64,000 nucleotides of DNA from Bacteroides intestinalis (lineage in GTDB: Bacteria; Bacteroidota; Bacteroidia; Bacteroidales; Bacteroidaceae): contig NZ_CABJDN010000004.1 of assembly GCF_902364365.1 (NCBI RefSeq), positions 266,705 through 330,704 on the forward strand, given 5' to 3'. This document shows, piece by piece, positions 41,124 through 51,500 of the stretch (position 1 is the stretch's first letter; the number at the start of each line of letters is the position of its first letter). The position numbers were made by a program, and so were the translations under genes. Under the pieces are notes generated by a model, which was not told the DNA's origin, made no database searches, and saw only the letters and a list, made by a program, of their open reading frames with translations.

Positions 41124-44100
41124 TTAAAAACCAAGTTTCAAACTCAATGAATAAGTCTTCGTCAGTGGATATGACGGAGAGTTGCTGGCTCTGGATTCCG
41201 GATCCCCCCAAATGTACGGGGTAAAGGTCAGCAGATTGTAGCCGCTGAAAGCAAGCTGCATCATATTCAGCTTCAGTTTCTTCATAAACGGAAGATTGAA
41301 ATTATAAGCAAGCTGCAAGTTTTTCAATCGGATATACTTGGCATCTTGTTCCCAAAGTGTAGAACCGGCATAGTTGTTTGTCTTGTTATCAATTGTTGCA
41401 CGGGGATATTTTGCATTGGGGTTCGGATTATCATTTGTCCAAGTATTGTCCAGCATGTACACCAGTAAACCTCCCTGATCAGTATCAGTACGGTCGGTAA
41501 AGGGTTGGCGGAACACACTGGAAATGCTGCGGCTCACATTCCAAGCAGCAGTCCATTGCATCGAGAAGTCGAAGCCTTTCCAGCTGAATCCCAGATTGAG
41601 ACCTGCCATATATTCCGGATCATCTGTAAAGCCATAATCGCGAGATGCATCGTTGGCATCTATTTTTCCGTCACCACTTAAATCTACATATACGCAGTCA
41701 CCGTTTTTCAGTTTATCGGTCAGTTGCTTCGGCATGTCTACTCCATATACTTCTTGGTAGCGGATGGGAGTAGTGTCTTCATTATAATATTCAAAGAATA
41801 AGTATTGGCTGCGCGAACCAAGACGGCGGCCCTTCTGGTACATGTATTCTTCGTTCATCGGTGCTTCTTTTCTATCCACTACCCGGTTCTGGTTGTACAT
41901 CAGGTTCAGACCTACATTATATCTGAAGTCCTTTCCTATCATGTCATTCCACTTGAGGGTAATTTCCCAGCCCCAGCTTCTCATCTTTCCGAGGTTGGCC
42001 ATAGGAACTGCAAAACCTAATACAGAAGGTGCCGTACCGTCGCTCAATAAGATGTCTTTACGATCTTCGTGATAATAGTCGAAAGAAGTACGCAAGCGGT
42101 CGTCAAGGAAATTGACATCCACACCATAATTGGTCTTCAAGGCTTTTTCCCAAGTCACATCTGCATTGTTTTTGGAACTTTCGTAAGCACCGGGACTTGC
42201 AGTGGAGTTATTTATACCAAATATAAAGCCATGACCGTCGCGATTGATCAGCGATGAATTATTCACGTCATAAGGGTCGGACATATACATGAAGCGGGAA
42301 CCACCGATTTTATCATTACCTACCAGACCGATGGTATAGCGGAATTTGAGGAAGTTGACTACGCTCTTTATAGGTTCCCAGAATTTCTCTTCACTTACAA
42401 TCCAGCCAAAGGAGCCGGCGGGGAATGTTCCGAATCGCTTGCCCGGAGCAAAATTTTCGGAACCATTGTAGCCAACGTTAATTTCGGCCAGATAACGGTT
42501 CTTCCAATCATAGGTAGCACGTCCCACGATTCCGACGTATCCCTGCGGAATATCAGAAAAAGTAGAAGGATAGTATGTCTTGGATTGATTGTAAAGTACT
42601 AGTCCCGTAACGTGATGATTACCGAAATTGCGGGCATAGTTGAGTGCAGCTTCCATATACCAGTTGCGCGATTTTCCGGGATCTCTATCTTCATACTTAA
42701 GCTGGCTGTTCTGTCCGGCCTTCTTGTAAGCTATCGAGCCGTCTTCCTGGAGCACAGGAGTATATGTAGCTACACTGGCACTGGCCTGTGTATAAGAAGT
42801 GAAGCCACTGTTATAGGAACCTTTAATATGGAAAGAAAGTCCTTTGGTAATGAAGTCTAACTTCTGCTTCAACTGAAGGTCGGCATTCAAGGTGTTATTG
42901 CTGGTCTTCATGAAACCACCCCCGTAGTAACTCATGCCGCTTCCACCTGTAAACGGCAGACGAAGGTCGTTATAATCTTTAGTAGTGTTTACCAGTTTGC
43001 CATCCACAAAGCCGGGGCTGGAGAATGGAGTGGAATAATACATATTAATAAGCATACCTGCACTACCCTGTCCGGTATAGGGCTTAGAAGAGTTGTTCAC
43101 ATTTCCTGCCACGTTCATGGTCAAGGTCGTGGTTTTAGTTACGTCAATATCCAGATTAGAGCGGTAGTTGAAACGGTTGTACTGGTATGTCAAGTCGTAA
43201 GGAAGACCAAAGTCCTTGAACAAACCGCCCTGCGTATAGGCACCTGCCGAGATAAAGTAGCGCACGCGTTCGGTACCACCGGAGATATTGACATTGTGCT
43301 GCGTCTGCAGGGTCATATCTTTCAGACAGTAATCTATCCAGTCTACACTGGGAAAGCGAATGGGATCGGACTTATCTTGGAATCTCTGAACAATCTCGTC
43401 CGAGAACATTGGAGCTTTGCCATCATTAGCTAACATCTGATTGTAGAAAGTGGCATATTGGTAAGAATTGGCCATCTTGATGCTTTCAGTTGGAGCAATG
43501 ATGCTGGCCGATGTGCTGATAGAAATCTTGGCTTTGCCCTCTTTACCGCGTTTGGTAGTAATCAGCACAACACCGTTGGCACCACGCACACCGAACACGG
43601 CAGTAGCCGATGCATCTTTCAAGATGGAAATACTTTCAATTTCGTTTGGGTCTATTTCATTGAAGTCGCGTTCCACACCATCTACTTGAATAAGAGGAGA
43701 TGAATTGTTGAATGTGGCCTGTCCGCGCACGAAGATACTGGCGGCATCGCTACCCGGTTCACCGGAATACTGTACTGTAGTTAAACCGGCCATCTGTCCG
43801 GACAACATGTTTGATACAGATCCTGTAGGTGTTTTGGTTAGCTCGGATCCATTCACACTGGAGATGGCTCCTGTTACAGATACCTTTTTCTGTACACCGT
43901 AGGCTACAACCTCTACCTCACCCAGCATTTGCGAGTCTTCTTCCAATGTAATTTTCAGAATGCTTCCTTTTACATTGATTGTCTGTGTGTTATATCCAAT
44001 AAATGATATAACCAATTTTGCATTTTCAGGTACATTGCTCAGTCTAAAATTACCATCAAGATCAGTAATTGTACCTATTTCCGCATTGTCTTTAACGACA

Positions 44101-44306
44101 ACATTGGCCCCGATAACAGCTTCCCCATTGCTATCGACTACGGTACCAGTTATCGTTTTCTTCTGTTGTTGCACCGTATTCACAGCGGCAGATGCCTGTT
44201 GCACTCCTATGGGAGAAAACAAAGGTACAATCAACAAAATAAAGAGAAACAACCATCGTGATTTGTTTCGATGGTCAAACAGATTGATTCTTTTTCTGTT
44301 TTTCAT
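41124..44306 (-). CDS. SusC-family TonB-dependent transporter (first pair)
   Basis: The 1060-aa protein has a long basic N-terminus and signal (WLFLFILLIVPLFSPIGVQQ), then a carboxypeptidase-regulatory-like domain (ITGTVVDSNGEAVIGANVVV ... LVISFIGYNTQTI), the segment LGEVEVVAYGVQKKVSVTGA, the plug (VDGVERDFNEIDPNEIESIS, ILKDASATAVFGVRGANGVV) and the barrel ending YSLSLKLGF. It is the first gene of the operon SusC-SusD-SusC-SusD (44306 down to 34511). The operon's promoter and putative operator lie at 44394-44448. Confidence 0.95.
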   Translation of the reverse strand: MKNRKRINLFDHRNKSRWLFLFILLIVPLFSPIGVQQASAAVNTVQQQKKTITGTVVDSNGEAVIGANVVVKDNAEIGTITDLDGNFRLSNVPENAKLVISFIGYNTQTINVKGSILKITLEEDSQMLGEVEVVAYGVQKKVSVTGAISSVNGSELTKTPTGSVSNMLSGQMAGLTTVQYSGEPGSDAASIFVRGQATFNNSSPLIQVDGVERDFNEIDPNEIESISILKDASATAVFGVRGANGVVLITTKRGKEGKAKISISTSASIIAPTESIKMANSYQYATFYNQMLANDGKAPMFSDEIVQRFQDKSDPIRFPSVDWIDYCLKDMTLQTQHNVNISGGTERVRYFISAGAYTQGGLFKDFGLPYDLTYQYNRFNYRSNLDIDVTKTTTLTMNVAGNVNNSSKPYTGQGSAGMLINMYYSTPFSSPGFVDGKLVNTTKDYNDLRLPFTGGSGMSYYGGGFMKTSNNTLNADLQLKQKLDFITKGLSFHIKGSYNSGFTSYTQASASVATYTPVLQEDGSIAYKKAGQNSQLKYEDRDPGKSRNWYMEAALNYARNFGNHHVTGLVLYNQSKTYYPSTFSDIPQGYVGIVGRATYDWKNRYLAEINVGYNGSENFAPGKRFGTFPAGSFGWIVSEEKFWEPIKSVVNFLKFRYTIGLVGNDKIGGSRFMYMSDPYDVNNSSLINRDGHGFIFGINNSTASPGAYESSKNNADVTWEKALKTNYGVDVNFLDDRLRTSFDYYHEDRKDILLSDGTAPSVLGFAVPMANLGKMRSWGWEITLKWNDMIGKDFRYNVGLNLMYNQNRVVDRKEAPMNEEYMYQKGRRLGSRSQYLFFEYYNEDTTPIRYQEVYGVDMPKQLTDKLKNGDCVYVDLSGDGKIDANDASRDYGFTDDPEYMAGLNLGFSWKGFDFSMQWTAAWNVSRSISSVFRQPFTDRTDTDQGGLLVYMLDNTWTNDNPNPNAKYPRATIDNKTNNYAGSTLWEQDAKYIRLKNLQLAYNFNLPFMKKLKLNMMQLAFSGYNLLTFTPYIWGDPESRASNSPSYPLTKTYSLSLKLGF

Positions 44307-44393
44307 ACTTTAATTAGTTAAGTTAAACAAAAGTTGATATTCTAATTTTCAGCAAAGACTTTAGTAAAATCTATTATTTGTGAAAAAGTGTTG

Positions 44394-44448
44394 CAAATGT
44401 AATGGCATGTAGAGAGATGGAGAATAAAGAATTGTACATAAACATGTA
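44394..44448 (-). promoter_or_regulatory. Promoter and putative operator of the four-gene Sus operon
   Basis: On the minus strand TACATTTG (44394-44401) is a full -7 match. At 44433-44448 lies TGTACA-TAAA-CATGTA, the same site type as before GH28, and it begins 31 bp beyond the -7 box there and here. The 564-bp gap 44307-44870 also has the GH2 promoter and two copies of ACAATATTCCATG (44465-44477 and 44761-44773). Nothing else is recognisable in it. Confidence 0.55.
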
Positions 44449-44665
44449 TAAAATTGACTTTGACACAATATTCCATGTTACATTGGCTTTTTAAAATGGA
44501 AGAGAGGTTGAAAAAATGCTTTGTTACCTTATTATATTAAGAAAAATCTTGGTATTTCTTATGTGTATTTCTCTTAGTATTTATTATAATTTTCTCATCA
44601 GACATTAAAGATATGATCTAAATATTGTGGATGTATAAAATAGCATCTATCTGAACGATACTCTA

Positions 44666-44695
44666 TTTGTATAGATATTATGTTCTGTAACTTTG
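44666..44695 (+). promoter_or_regulatory. Promoter candidate of the GH2-like gene
   Basis: TTTG (44666-44669), 18 bp, TAACTTTG (44688-44695) match the Bacteroides consensus and would give a leader of about 170 bases. A second -7-like box, TATGTTTG, lies at 44746-44753. Confidence 0.6.
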
Positions 44696-44870
44696 CATGC
44701 AGAAAATGTTTTGATGGGGTGGCGAAAATTGATTTACGCTGAGAATATGTTTGCTCTAGGACAATATTCCATGCTTCTGCACATCTTTCTATTTAGGACA
44801 TCTTTGAAAAGCCCTACTTTAGCGGTGAATTTAAAAAAGAGGATAATAAACTTATAAGAAAGGTTGTACT

Positions 44871-47753
44871 ATGAAGCATTTTTTATTGAGTATTTTATTG
44901 GTTGTAACTTTTGTTTTGGACGTATCAGGACAAAATCGATTCGTGAATCTGTCCGGTGAATGGAAGTTTCAGATAGATCGGAAAGATGTGGGCGTCAAAG
45001 AGCAATGGTTCAGGAAATCATTTGATGATGGTATTAATCTACCCGGTTCTATGCCTGAAAAACTGAAAGGGGACGATGTCACTATACGTACTCAATGGAC
45101 TGGAAGCCTTTATGATAGTTCTTATTACTTTAATCCTTATATGGAGAAATACCGTATAGACGGGAAAGTTAAACTTCCATTTTTTCTCACTCCCGATAAA
45201 CATTATGTTGGTGTGGCCTGGTATCAGAAGGAGGTGATAATTCCTTCCGGGTGGAAAGGGGAGAGAATTAGCCTTTTTCTGGAGCGTCCGCATATAGAAA
45301 CAACTGTTTGGATTAACCAAAAGGAGATAGGAATGCAAAATAGCCTTTGTGTACCACATGTGTATGATTTGACTTCTGTTGTGAGTCCCGGGAAAAAATG
45401 CCAGATTAGTATACGTGTTGACAACCGGATTAAAGAAATTAATGTAGGTCCAGATTCACACAGTATTACTGATCAGACTCAAGGTAATTGGAATGGTATT
45501 GTAGGTCGTGTGGAATTACAGGCAGTGCCTAAAATACATTTCGAAGATATCCAGATATATCCAGATTTGGCTAGTCAAAAAGCTTTGGTACACATGAATG
45601 TATATTCAGCTTCTTCTGCCAAAGGAGAAATCATTCTTTCTGCTGAAAGTTTCAATACGAATATTCGTCACAATGTGCCCCCTGTACGGCAGTCCTTTTC
45701 TATCCGTCCGGGAAATACTTCTATAGAAATGGAGTTACCGATGGGAAAAGATTTTCTGACTTGGGATGAATTTAATCCTGCACTTTATCAATTGACTGCT
45801 GTTTTGAATAATGGCACGCAGACAAATACGAAAAAGGTACAGTTTGGTATGCGTGAATTCAAGATAGAAGGTAAATGGTTTTATGTGAACGGTCGTAAAA
45901 CGATGTTACGCGGAACAGTAGAGAACTGCGATTTCCCTTTAACAGGTTATGCACCTATGGAGGTGGAAAGTTGGGAAAGGGTTTTTCGTATTTGTCGTAG
46001 TTATGGATTGAATCATATGCGGTTTCATTCTTTCTGTCCTCCTGAAGCAGCTTTCATAGCTGCCGACCTTGTGGGATTCTATTTACAACCTGAAGGCCCG
46101 AGCTGGCCTAATCATGGTCCGAAACTGGGATTAGGCCAACCAATTGATAAATATTTAATGGATGAAACCATAGCACTGACCAAAGCTTATGGTAATTATG
46201 CTTCTTATTGTATGTTGGCATGTGGAAACGAGCCGAGCGGACGTTGGGTGGATTGGGTTACCAAGTTCGTGGATTATTGGGAGAATATGGATCCGCGCAG
46301 AGTATATACAGGAGCATCTGTTGGTGGAGGGTGGCAGTGGCAACCCCGTAACCAATATCATGTGAAGGCTGGTGCCCGTGGACTTAACTGGAGGCAAAAG
46401 CGTCCGCAAACCAATGATGACTACCACATGCAGAGCCGGATTGATACTGTGAGTCAGCCATATGTATCACATGAGACAGGGCAGTGGTGTGTATTCCCTA
46501 ACTTTAATGAGATACGGAAATATACCGGAGTGAACAAAGCCAGGAATTTTGAAATATTCCGTGATATTCTGAACGATAACCAGATGGGAGAACAGGCGCA
46601 TTGTTTTATGATGGCATCGGGTAAATTGCAAGCGTTATGTTATAAGTATGAGATAGAAAAGACACTGCGTACTCCCGATTATGCAGGATTCCAATTGCTG
46701 GCCTTGAATGATTATTCAGGACAGGGGACGGCACTTGTAGGAGTACTTGATGTTTTCTTTGAAGAGAAAGGATATATTAATGCACAAGAATGGAGGCGTT
46801 TCTGCTCACCTACTGTACCATTGATGCGTACGGACAAATTTGTATATACGAATGATGAGGCATTCGTTGCTGATATTGAAATTGCTCATTTCGGTGAGAA
46901 AGCCTTAAAACATGTTCCAGTGACGTATACCATAAAGGATGTGTACGGTAAAGTCTATACTCGCAATACGTTAGGGAATAAGGATATTCCTATTGGTAAT
47001 CTTCACGTTTTGGGACATATCGAATTTCCTCTTGGGGAGATAAAGAAGCCGACGGAATTAAATCTGGAAGTTTGTATTGAGGGGACTGAAGCTGTAAATG
47101 ATTGGAATTTCTGGGTATATCCCAAAGAGGTGGAACTGGTACAGAAAGATGTTTATACTACGGATACGTTAGATACTAAGGCTTTAGATATCTTACAAAA
47201 TGGTGGAAAAGTCTTAATTCTTGCTGCTGGTAAAGTTAGTTATGGAAAAGAGGTGTCACAGATGTTCACACCCGTTTTCTGGAATACATCTTGGTTTAAA
47301 ATGCGTCCTCCACATACTACGGGTATTCTGGTAAATCCCAAGCACCCTTTGTTCCGTGAGTTTCCGACGGAATATCATAGTAATTTGCAGTGGTGGGAGT
47401 TGCTGAATCGTGCCCAAGTGATACAGTTTACCGACTTTCCTGCTGATTTCCAGCCTACAATCCAGAGTATAGATACCTGGTTCCTGAGCCGGAAGATTGG
47501 TATGCTATTTGAGGCTAAAGTGCTCAATGGCAAACTGATGATGACTACCATGGACCTTACTACAAATACTGACGAACGTATTGTTGCCAGACAGATGCAT
47601 AAAGCTATTCTGGATTATATGAATTCTGATAATTTCCGTCCGATGTATACAATAGAGCCGGAACGGATCAGTGACTTATTTAAAAAAGTAGCAGGTGATG
47701 TGAAATCATATACAAAAGGATCTCCGGATGAATTGAAGCCGAAAATAAACTAA
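44871..47753 (+). CDS. GH2-family-like beta-glycosidase
   Basis: The 960-aa protein has a signal peptide (MKHFLLSILLVVTFVLDVSG). It follows the GH2 order: N-terminal sugar-binding domain (LSGEWKFQIDR ... VAWYQKEVIIPSGWKGERIS ... VWINQKEIG), Ig-like domain, then a TIM barrel (FYVNGRKTMLRGTVENCDFP ... CRSYGLNHMRFHSFCPPEA). E454 in LACGNEPSG fits the acid/base and E535 in SHETGQW the nucleophile. The last ~200 residues are an extra region (KALDILQNGGKVLILAAGKV) seen in some large GH2 enzymes. The specificity cannot be read from sequence; in a GH28 pectin PUL a beta-galactosidase or uronidase acting on side chains is plausible. It is divergent from the Sus operon. Confidence 0.88.
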   Translation: MKHFLLSILLVVTFVLDVSGQNRFVNLSGEWKFQIDRKDVGVKEQWFRKSFDDGINLPGSMPEKLKGDDVTIRTQWTGSLYDSSYYFNPYMEKYRIDGKVKLPFFLTPDKHYVGVAWYQKEVIIPSGWKGERISLFLERPHIETTVWINQKEIGMQNSLCVPHVYDLTSVVSPGKKCQISIRVDNRIKEINVGPDSHSITDQTQGNWNGIVGRVELQAVPKIHFEDIQIYPDLASQKALVHMNVYSASSAKGEIILSAESFNTNIRHNVPPVRQSFSIRPGNTSIEMELPMGKDFLTWDEFNPALYQLTAVLNNGTQTNTKKVQFGMREFKIEGKWFYVNGRKTMLRGTVENCDFPLTGYAPMEVESWERVFRICRSYGLNHMRFHSFCPPEAAFIAADLVGFYLQPEGPSWPNHGPKLGLGQPIDKYLMDETIALTKAYGNYASYCMLACGNEPSGRWVDWVTKFVDYWENMDPRRVYTGASVGGGWQWQPRNQYHVKAGARGLNWRQKRPQTNDDYHMQSRIDTVSQPYVSHETGQWCVFPNFNEIRKYTGVNKARNFEIFRDILNDNQMGEQAHCFMMASGKLQALCYKYEIEKTLRTPDYAGFQLLALNDYSGQGTALVGVLDVFFEEKGYINAQEWRRFCSPTVPLMRTDKFVYTNDEAFVADIEIAHFGEKALKHVPVTYTIKDVYGKVYTRNTLGNKDIPIGNLHVLGHIEFPLGEIKKPTELNLEVCIEGTEAVNDWNFWVYPKEVELVQKDVYTTDTLDTKALDILQNGGKVLILAAGKVSYGKEVSQMFTPVFWNTSWFKMRPPHTTGILVNPKHPLFREFPTEYHSNLQWWELLNRAQVIQFTDFPADFQPTIQSIDTWFLSRKIGMLFEAKVLNGKLMMTTMDLTTNTDERIVARQMHKAILDYMNSDNFRPMYTIEPERISDLFKKVAGDVKSYTKGSPDELKPKIN

Positions 47754-47760
47754 TGAAAAT

Positions 47761-47806
47761 GGTCTCGTGATATAAAAATATTCATTTCACGAGACCGTTC
47801 TTTTTT
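47761..47806. terminator. Intrinsic terminator after the GH2-like gene
   Basis: GGTCTCGTGA (47761-47770) pairs with TCACGAGACC (47787-47796), then GTTC and a run of seven T. It ends the GH2-like gene and, being close to the convergent sigma stop (47839), may serve both. Confidence 0.85.
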
Positions 47807-47838
47807 TAATATACAGAAGTAATATCCTGTATAATGAA

Positions 47839-48381
47839 CTATTTCAATAACATCTCTTTTAGCCTGCTCGTTGCTTTTTGTAATTGTGCATCCACCGTTT
47901 TTGTACTGATGTCGAGCTTTTCTGCCACCTGTGCGTATGTCTGTTTTTCTTCGCGAATTAGGATAAAAACTTCCCGGCAACGCTCCGGTAATCGGTCGAG
48001 GGCTTTTACATAACGGGCAAACAGCTCTTCGCTGATAAGAGTATCTTCGGGAGATACATCCTGGTCTGCAGGTTCCTGTAAAACTTCAGCTGATAGGGTA
48101 GGGCGGCGTTCCTCTTTTTCTATATAGTTAAGAGAAGCATTTTTCACGAGTATGAAACAGTAATCTTCGATATTAGTTACATCTAATAGCTGTTTACGAT
48201 GTTCCCAAAGTTTCATGAAAACATCGAGTACGATCTCTTGTGACCATTCTTCGTGATGGGTATAGTAGTAAGCAATGCGGAACAGGCGATCGTACGTTAT
48301 ATCATAGAATTCTCGGAAAGCAGACTGGGAGTCCTGCTCGCTCATTTTCCGTAGATATCTTCTGACTTCCTGTTCTGTCAT
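47839..48381 (-). CDS. ECF sigma factor (Bacteroidales type)
   Basis: The 180-aa protein has region 2 (AFREFYDITYDRLFRIAYYY ... EIVLDVFMKLWEHRKQLLD) and region 4 (ALDRLPERCREVFILIREEK, then QTYAQVAEKLDISTKTVDAQ, then LQKATSRLKEMLL), a standard ECF sigma. Bacteroidales ECF sigmas are usually followed by a FecR anti-sigma gene on the same strand. Here the sigma stands alone, divergent from a SusC that has no STN domain visible. It may respond to a distant FecR, or control the adjacent SusC/D/PHP operon. Confidence 0.92.
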   Translation of the reverse strand: MTEQEVRRYLRKMSEQDSQSAFREFYDITYDRLFRIAYYYTHHEEWSQEIVLDVFMKLWEHRKQLLDVTNIEDYCFILVKNASLNYIEKEERRPTLSAEVLQEPADQDVSPEDTLISEELFARYVKALDRLPERCREVFILIREEKQTYAQVAEKLDISTKTVDAQLQKATSRLKEMLLK

Positions 48382-48406
48382 ATTGTCTTTTCATGTAATT
48401 AGTGGA

Positions 48407-48414
48407 CAAAGGTA
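48407..48414 (-). promoter_or_regulatory. -7 box of the ECF sigma gene
   Basis: The minus strand reads TACCTTTG, a full TAnnTTTG match about 26 bases before the ATG at 48381. A TTTG (48427-48430) is present but only 12 bp away. Confidence 0.45.
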
Positions 48415-48544
48415 AGAGTTTCAATCCAAATATCCATCATTTCTCTGACATCCTAACTTCACTTTCTTGTAGCGTAGTTGAAATCTGTAGCCCCCATCTT
48501 TGCACCCCGAAAGGATTCTTGATTTATTTTATCAATTGAACAGT

Positions 48545-51500
48545 ATGAAAGTGAAAAGATGTTTTTTAGAATGGAGTTTGGTAAGCAGGCGTTTTGCCGT
48601 TGCCCTCACCTTTGCTTTAGGGGGAGGGATGTTGCTTGCTGCTAATCTTGTTCCACTGAAAGGTGTGGTAAAAGATGCCTCAGGAGAACCGCTGGCCGGC
48701 GTTACGGTGAGAATCAAAGACGGAAAGTCGGGAACAATCACTGATGTGAACGGACATTTTGTTTTGGATGTAGAGAAAGGGAAAAAACTGTTACTGAGTT
48801 ATATCGGATACTCAGAGACAGAGGTACTGGTAAAAGATGACCAGCAAATGCAAATTGTGCTTCAGGAAGATGCGCAACAGTTGCAGGAAGTGGTGGTCGT
48901 AGGTTACGGTACGGCAAAGAAAGTAAATCTGGTGGGTGCTGTGGACCAGATTGATAGCAAGCAGATTGCAGAGCGCAGCAACAGTAATATTTCCCGTTCG
49001 TTGCAAGGCATGGTGCCGGGGCTGAACATTACATTCAGTGACGGTAAACCTTCGCGTACGCCATCCATTAATCTTCGTGGAACAGGAAGTATTGGTGCGG
49101 GTGGTAGTGCCCTTGTATTGATAAACGGGGTGGAGGGTGATCTCAACTCGGTGAATCCCGCGGATGTGGAAAGTGTATCTGTACTGAAGGATGCTTCTTC
49201 GGCTGCTATCTATGGTGCGCGTGGTGCTTTCGGAGTGATATTGGTAACTACTAAGAACGCTACTGCCGGAAAGACGAAAATCAATTATAATGGAAGTTTC
49301 TCCATGCATCAGCGTACGGTGAAGACAGAAGATGGTATCGTTAGTAATGGTTTGCAGTGGACCGATGGCTGGTATACGGCTTATCTGGAAGGTCAGGAGG
49401 CGCCTCCGGGAGGTATCAATAATGTATTTAAGTATTCTACCGACTGGTATAATGAATTGGTAAGACGTGATGCCGATCCTTCTCTGGATAAAGTGCGTGT
49501 CAATGATAAGGGGGAATATGAATACTTTGGTAATACCAACTGGCTGGATATCATTTATAAAGATCAGAACTATTCCACTGAACATAATGTCAGCATTAGT
49601 GGGGGAAATGAGCGTGCCCGGTATTATGTGTCAGGACGCTACTACAATCAGGATGGCATTTACAATGCCGGAGACGAAAAGTATACGCAGTATAATATCC
49701 GTTCAAAAGGAGAAATACAAATCAATAAATCTCTTTTGTTGGAGAATAATACGGATGTCATGATTTTCCGTTCCCACCAGCCCATGGTGATGTACGACCG
49801 TCAGAATATAACCCGTCAGGCACAACATCAGGGATATCCGGTGACTATGGAGAAGAACCCTGACGGTACTTGGACCGAGGCAGCTGTATATATCGGATGG
49901 GCAGGTTTTGTAGAAGGGACTTCCTGGCAAAAGGACAATAAACTGGATGTACGCAATACGACGACCTTAACGTATACACCTATAAAACAGCAATTAGTCT
50001 TCAAAGGTGACTTTACTTATTACAGCAGCAAGTCCACCCGTCTAAGAGCCGAAAACCAGTACAATTATTATACGGGACCGGAAATAATGGGAACCCGTAA
50101 CACATTCAGTTCTCTGGAAAATATGGATTATAACAAGGAATATCTCTCAAGCAATATTACCGGTAACTATATTCCTGAATTTTCTAATTCCGATCATTAC
50201 CTGAATGTACTGTTGGGCTGGAATCTTGAGCACCAGGATTATAAAACGATACAAACTTACCGCCGTGGTCTGATTAGTGCCACTAAACCGAGTTTTGCTC
50301 TTATGGATGGTGATTATTATACTACGGGACAAGGCGGAAATGAGTGGGCTTATGTAGGTTTCTTATATCGTTTGAACTACAATTATAAGAGTCGTTACTT
50401 GGCAGAAGTAAGTGGACGTTATGATGCCTCTTCCAAATTTCCCGAGAATCAGCAGTGGGGTTTCTTCCCTTCCGGATCACTGGGCTGGCGTATTTCTGAA
50501 GAGCCTTTTATGAAATCTACCCGCAATTGGCTGGATAACTTGAAAGTCCGTGCTTCCGTCGGTAGCCTGGGCAACGGTAATGTAAGCCCTTACCTCTATC
50601 TTTCTACAATTCCCATTAAGAAAACATCCGTTATTCTGGGTGATGCATTGCAGACGTATGCCACTACTCCGAATATCGTTCCCAACAGTCTGACTTGGGA
50701 AAAATCGATAACTTATGATATTGGCCTGGATGTCGATATGCTATCTAACCGTTTGTCGATGGTGTTCGACTACTATCAACGTTATACAACGGATATGTAT
50801 ACAGTAGGCCCTACTTTACCTGCCGTACTGGGAGCCGCTACGCCTAAAGGTAACAATGCAGAGATGAAAACCAAGGGCTGGGAACTTTCGGTCATGTGGC
50901 GTGACAACTTTACACTGGCTAATAAGCCATTTAATTACAGTGTAAAAGCTATGTTGTGGGATAGCCGTACCTGGGTTACTAAATTCAATAATCCTACGAA
51001 ACTACTCTCCACTTATTATGAAGGACAGGAGATCGGTACTATCTGGGGATATCATATCGAAGGATTATTTAAAGATCAGGCTGAAATAGATGCTCATGCA
51101 GACCAGTCCAAACTAAAAGTATCCGCTACGAATATTCTGAAACCGGGTGATTTGAAATTTGCCGATCTCGATAAAAGCGGTACGGTGGATAATGGTCAGA
51201 ATACATTGGATGATCACGGTGACCTGAAGGTTATCGGAAATACTACGCCTCGCTATCAGTTTGGTCTCAATTTGAGTGCTAATTGGAATGGTATTGGTAT
51301 CAGTGCTTTCTTTCAAGGTGTAGGCAAGCGAAACTGGTATCCGCATCGCGAGTCAGCTTTCTTCTGGGGGCAATATGACCGCCCTTACAGCTATATGCTG
51401 AAGGAACATACCGGAAATAATGTATGGACAGAAGAAAACCAGAACACTGATGCTTATTGGCCCCGTTACCGTGGCTATCTGGCAAATGGCTCTACAAAGG

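Noticed and set aside
48812..49585. Long minus-strand frame (257 aa) inside the SusC gene
   Set aside because: It lies wholly within a SusC with strong family motifs, has no recognisable domain, and composition is that of a reverse-strand shadow.
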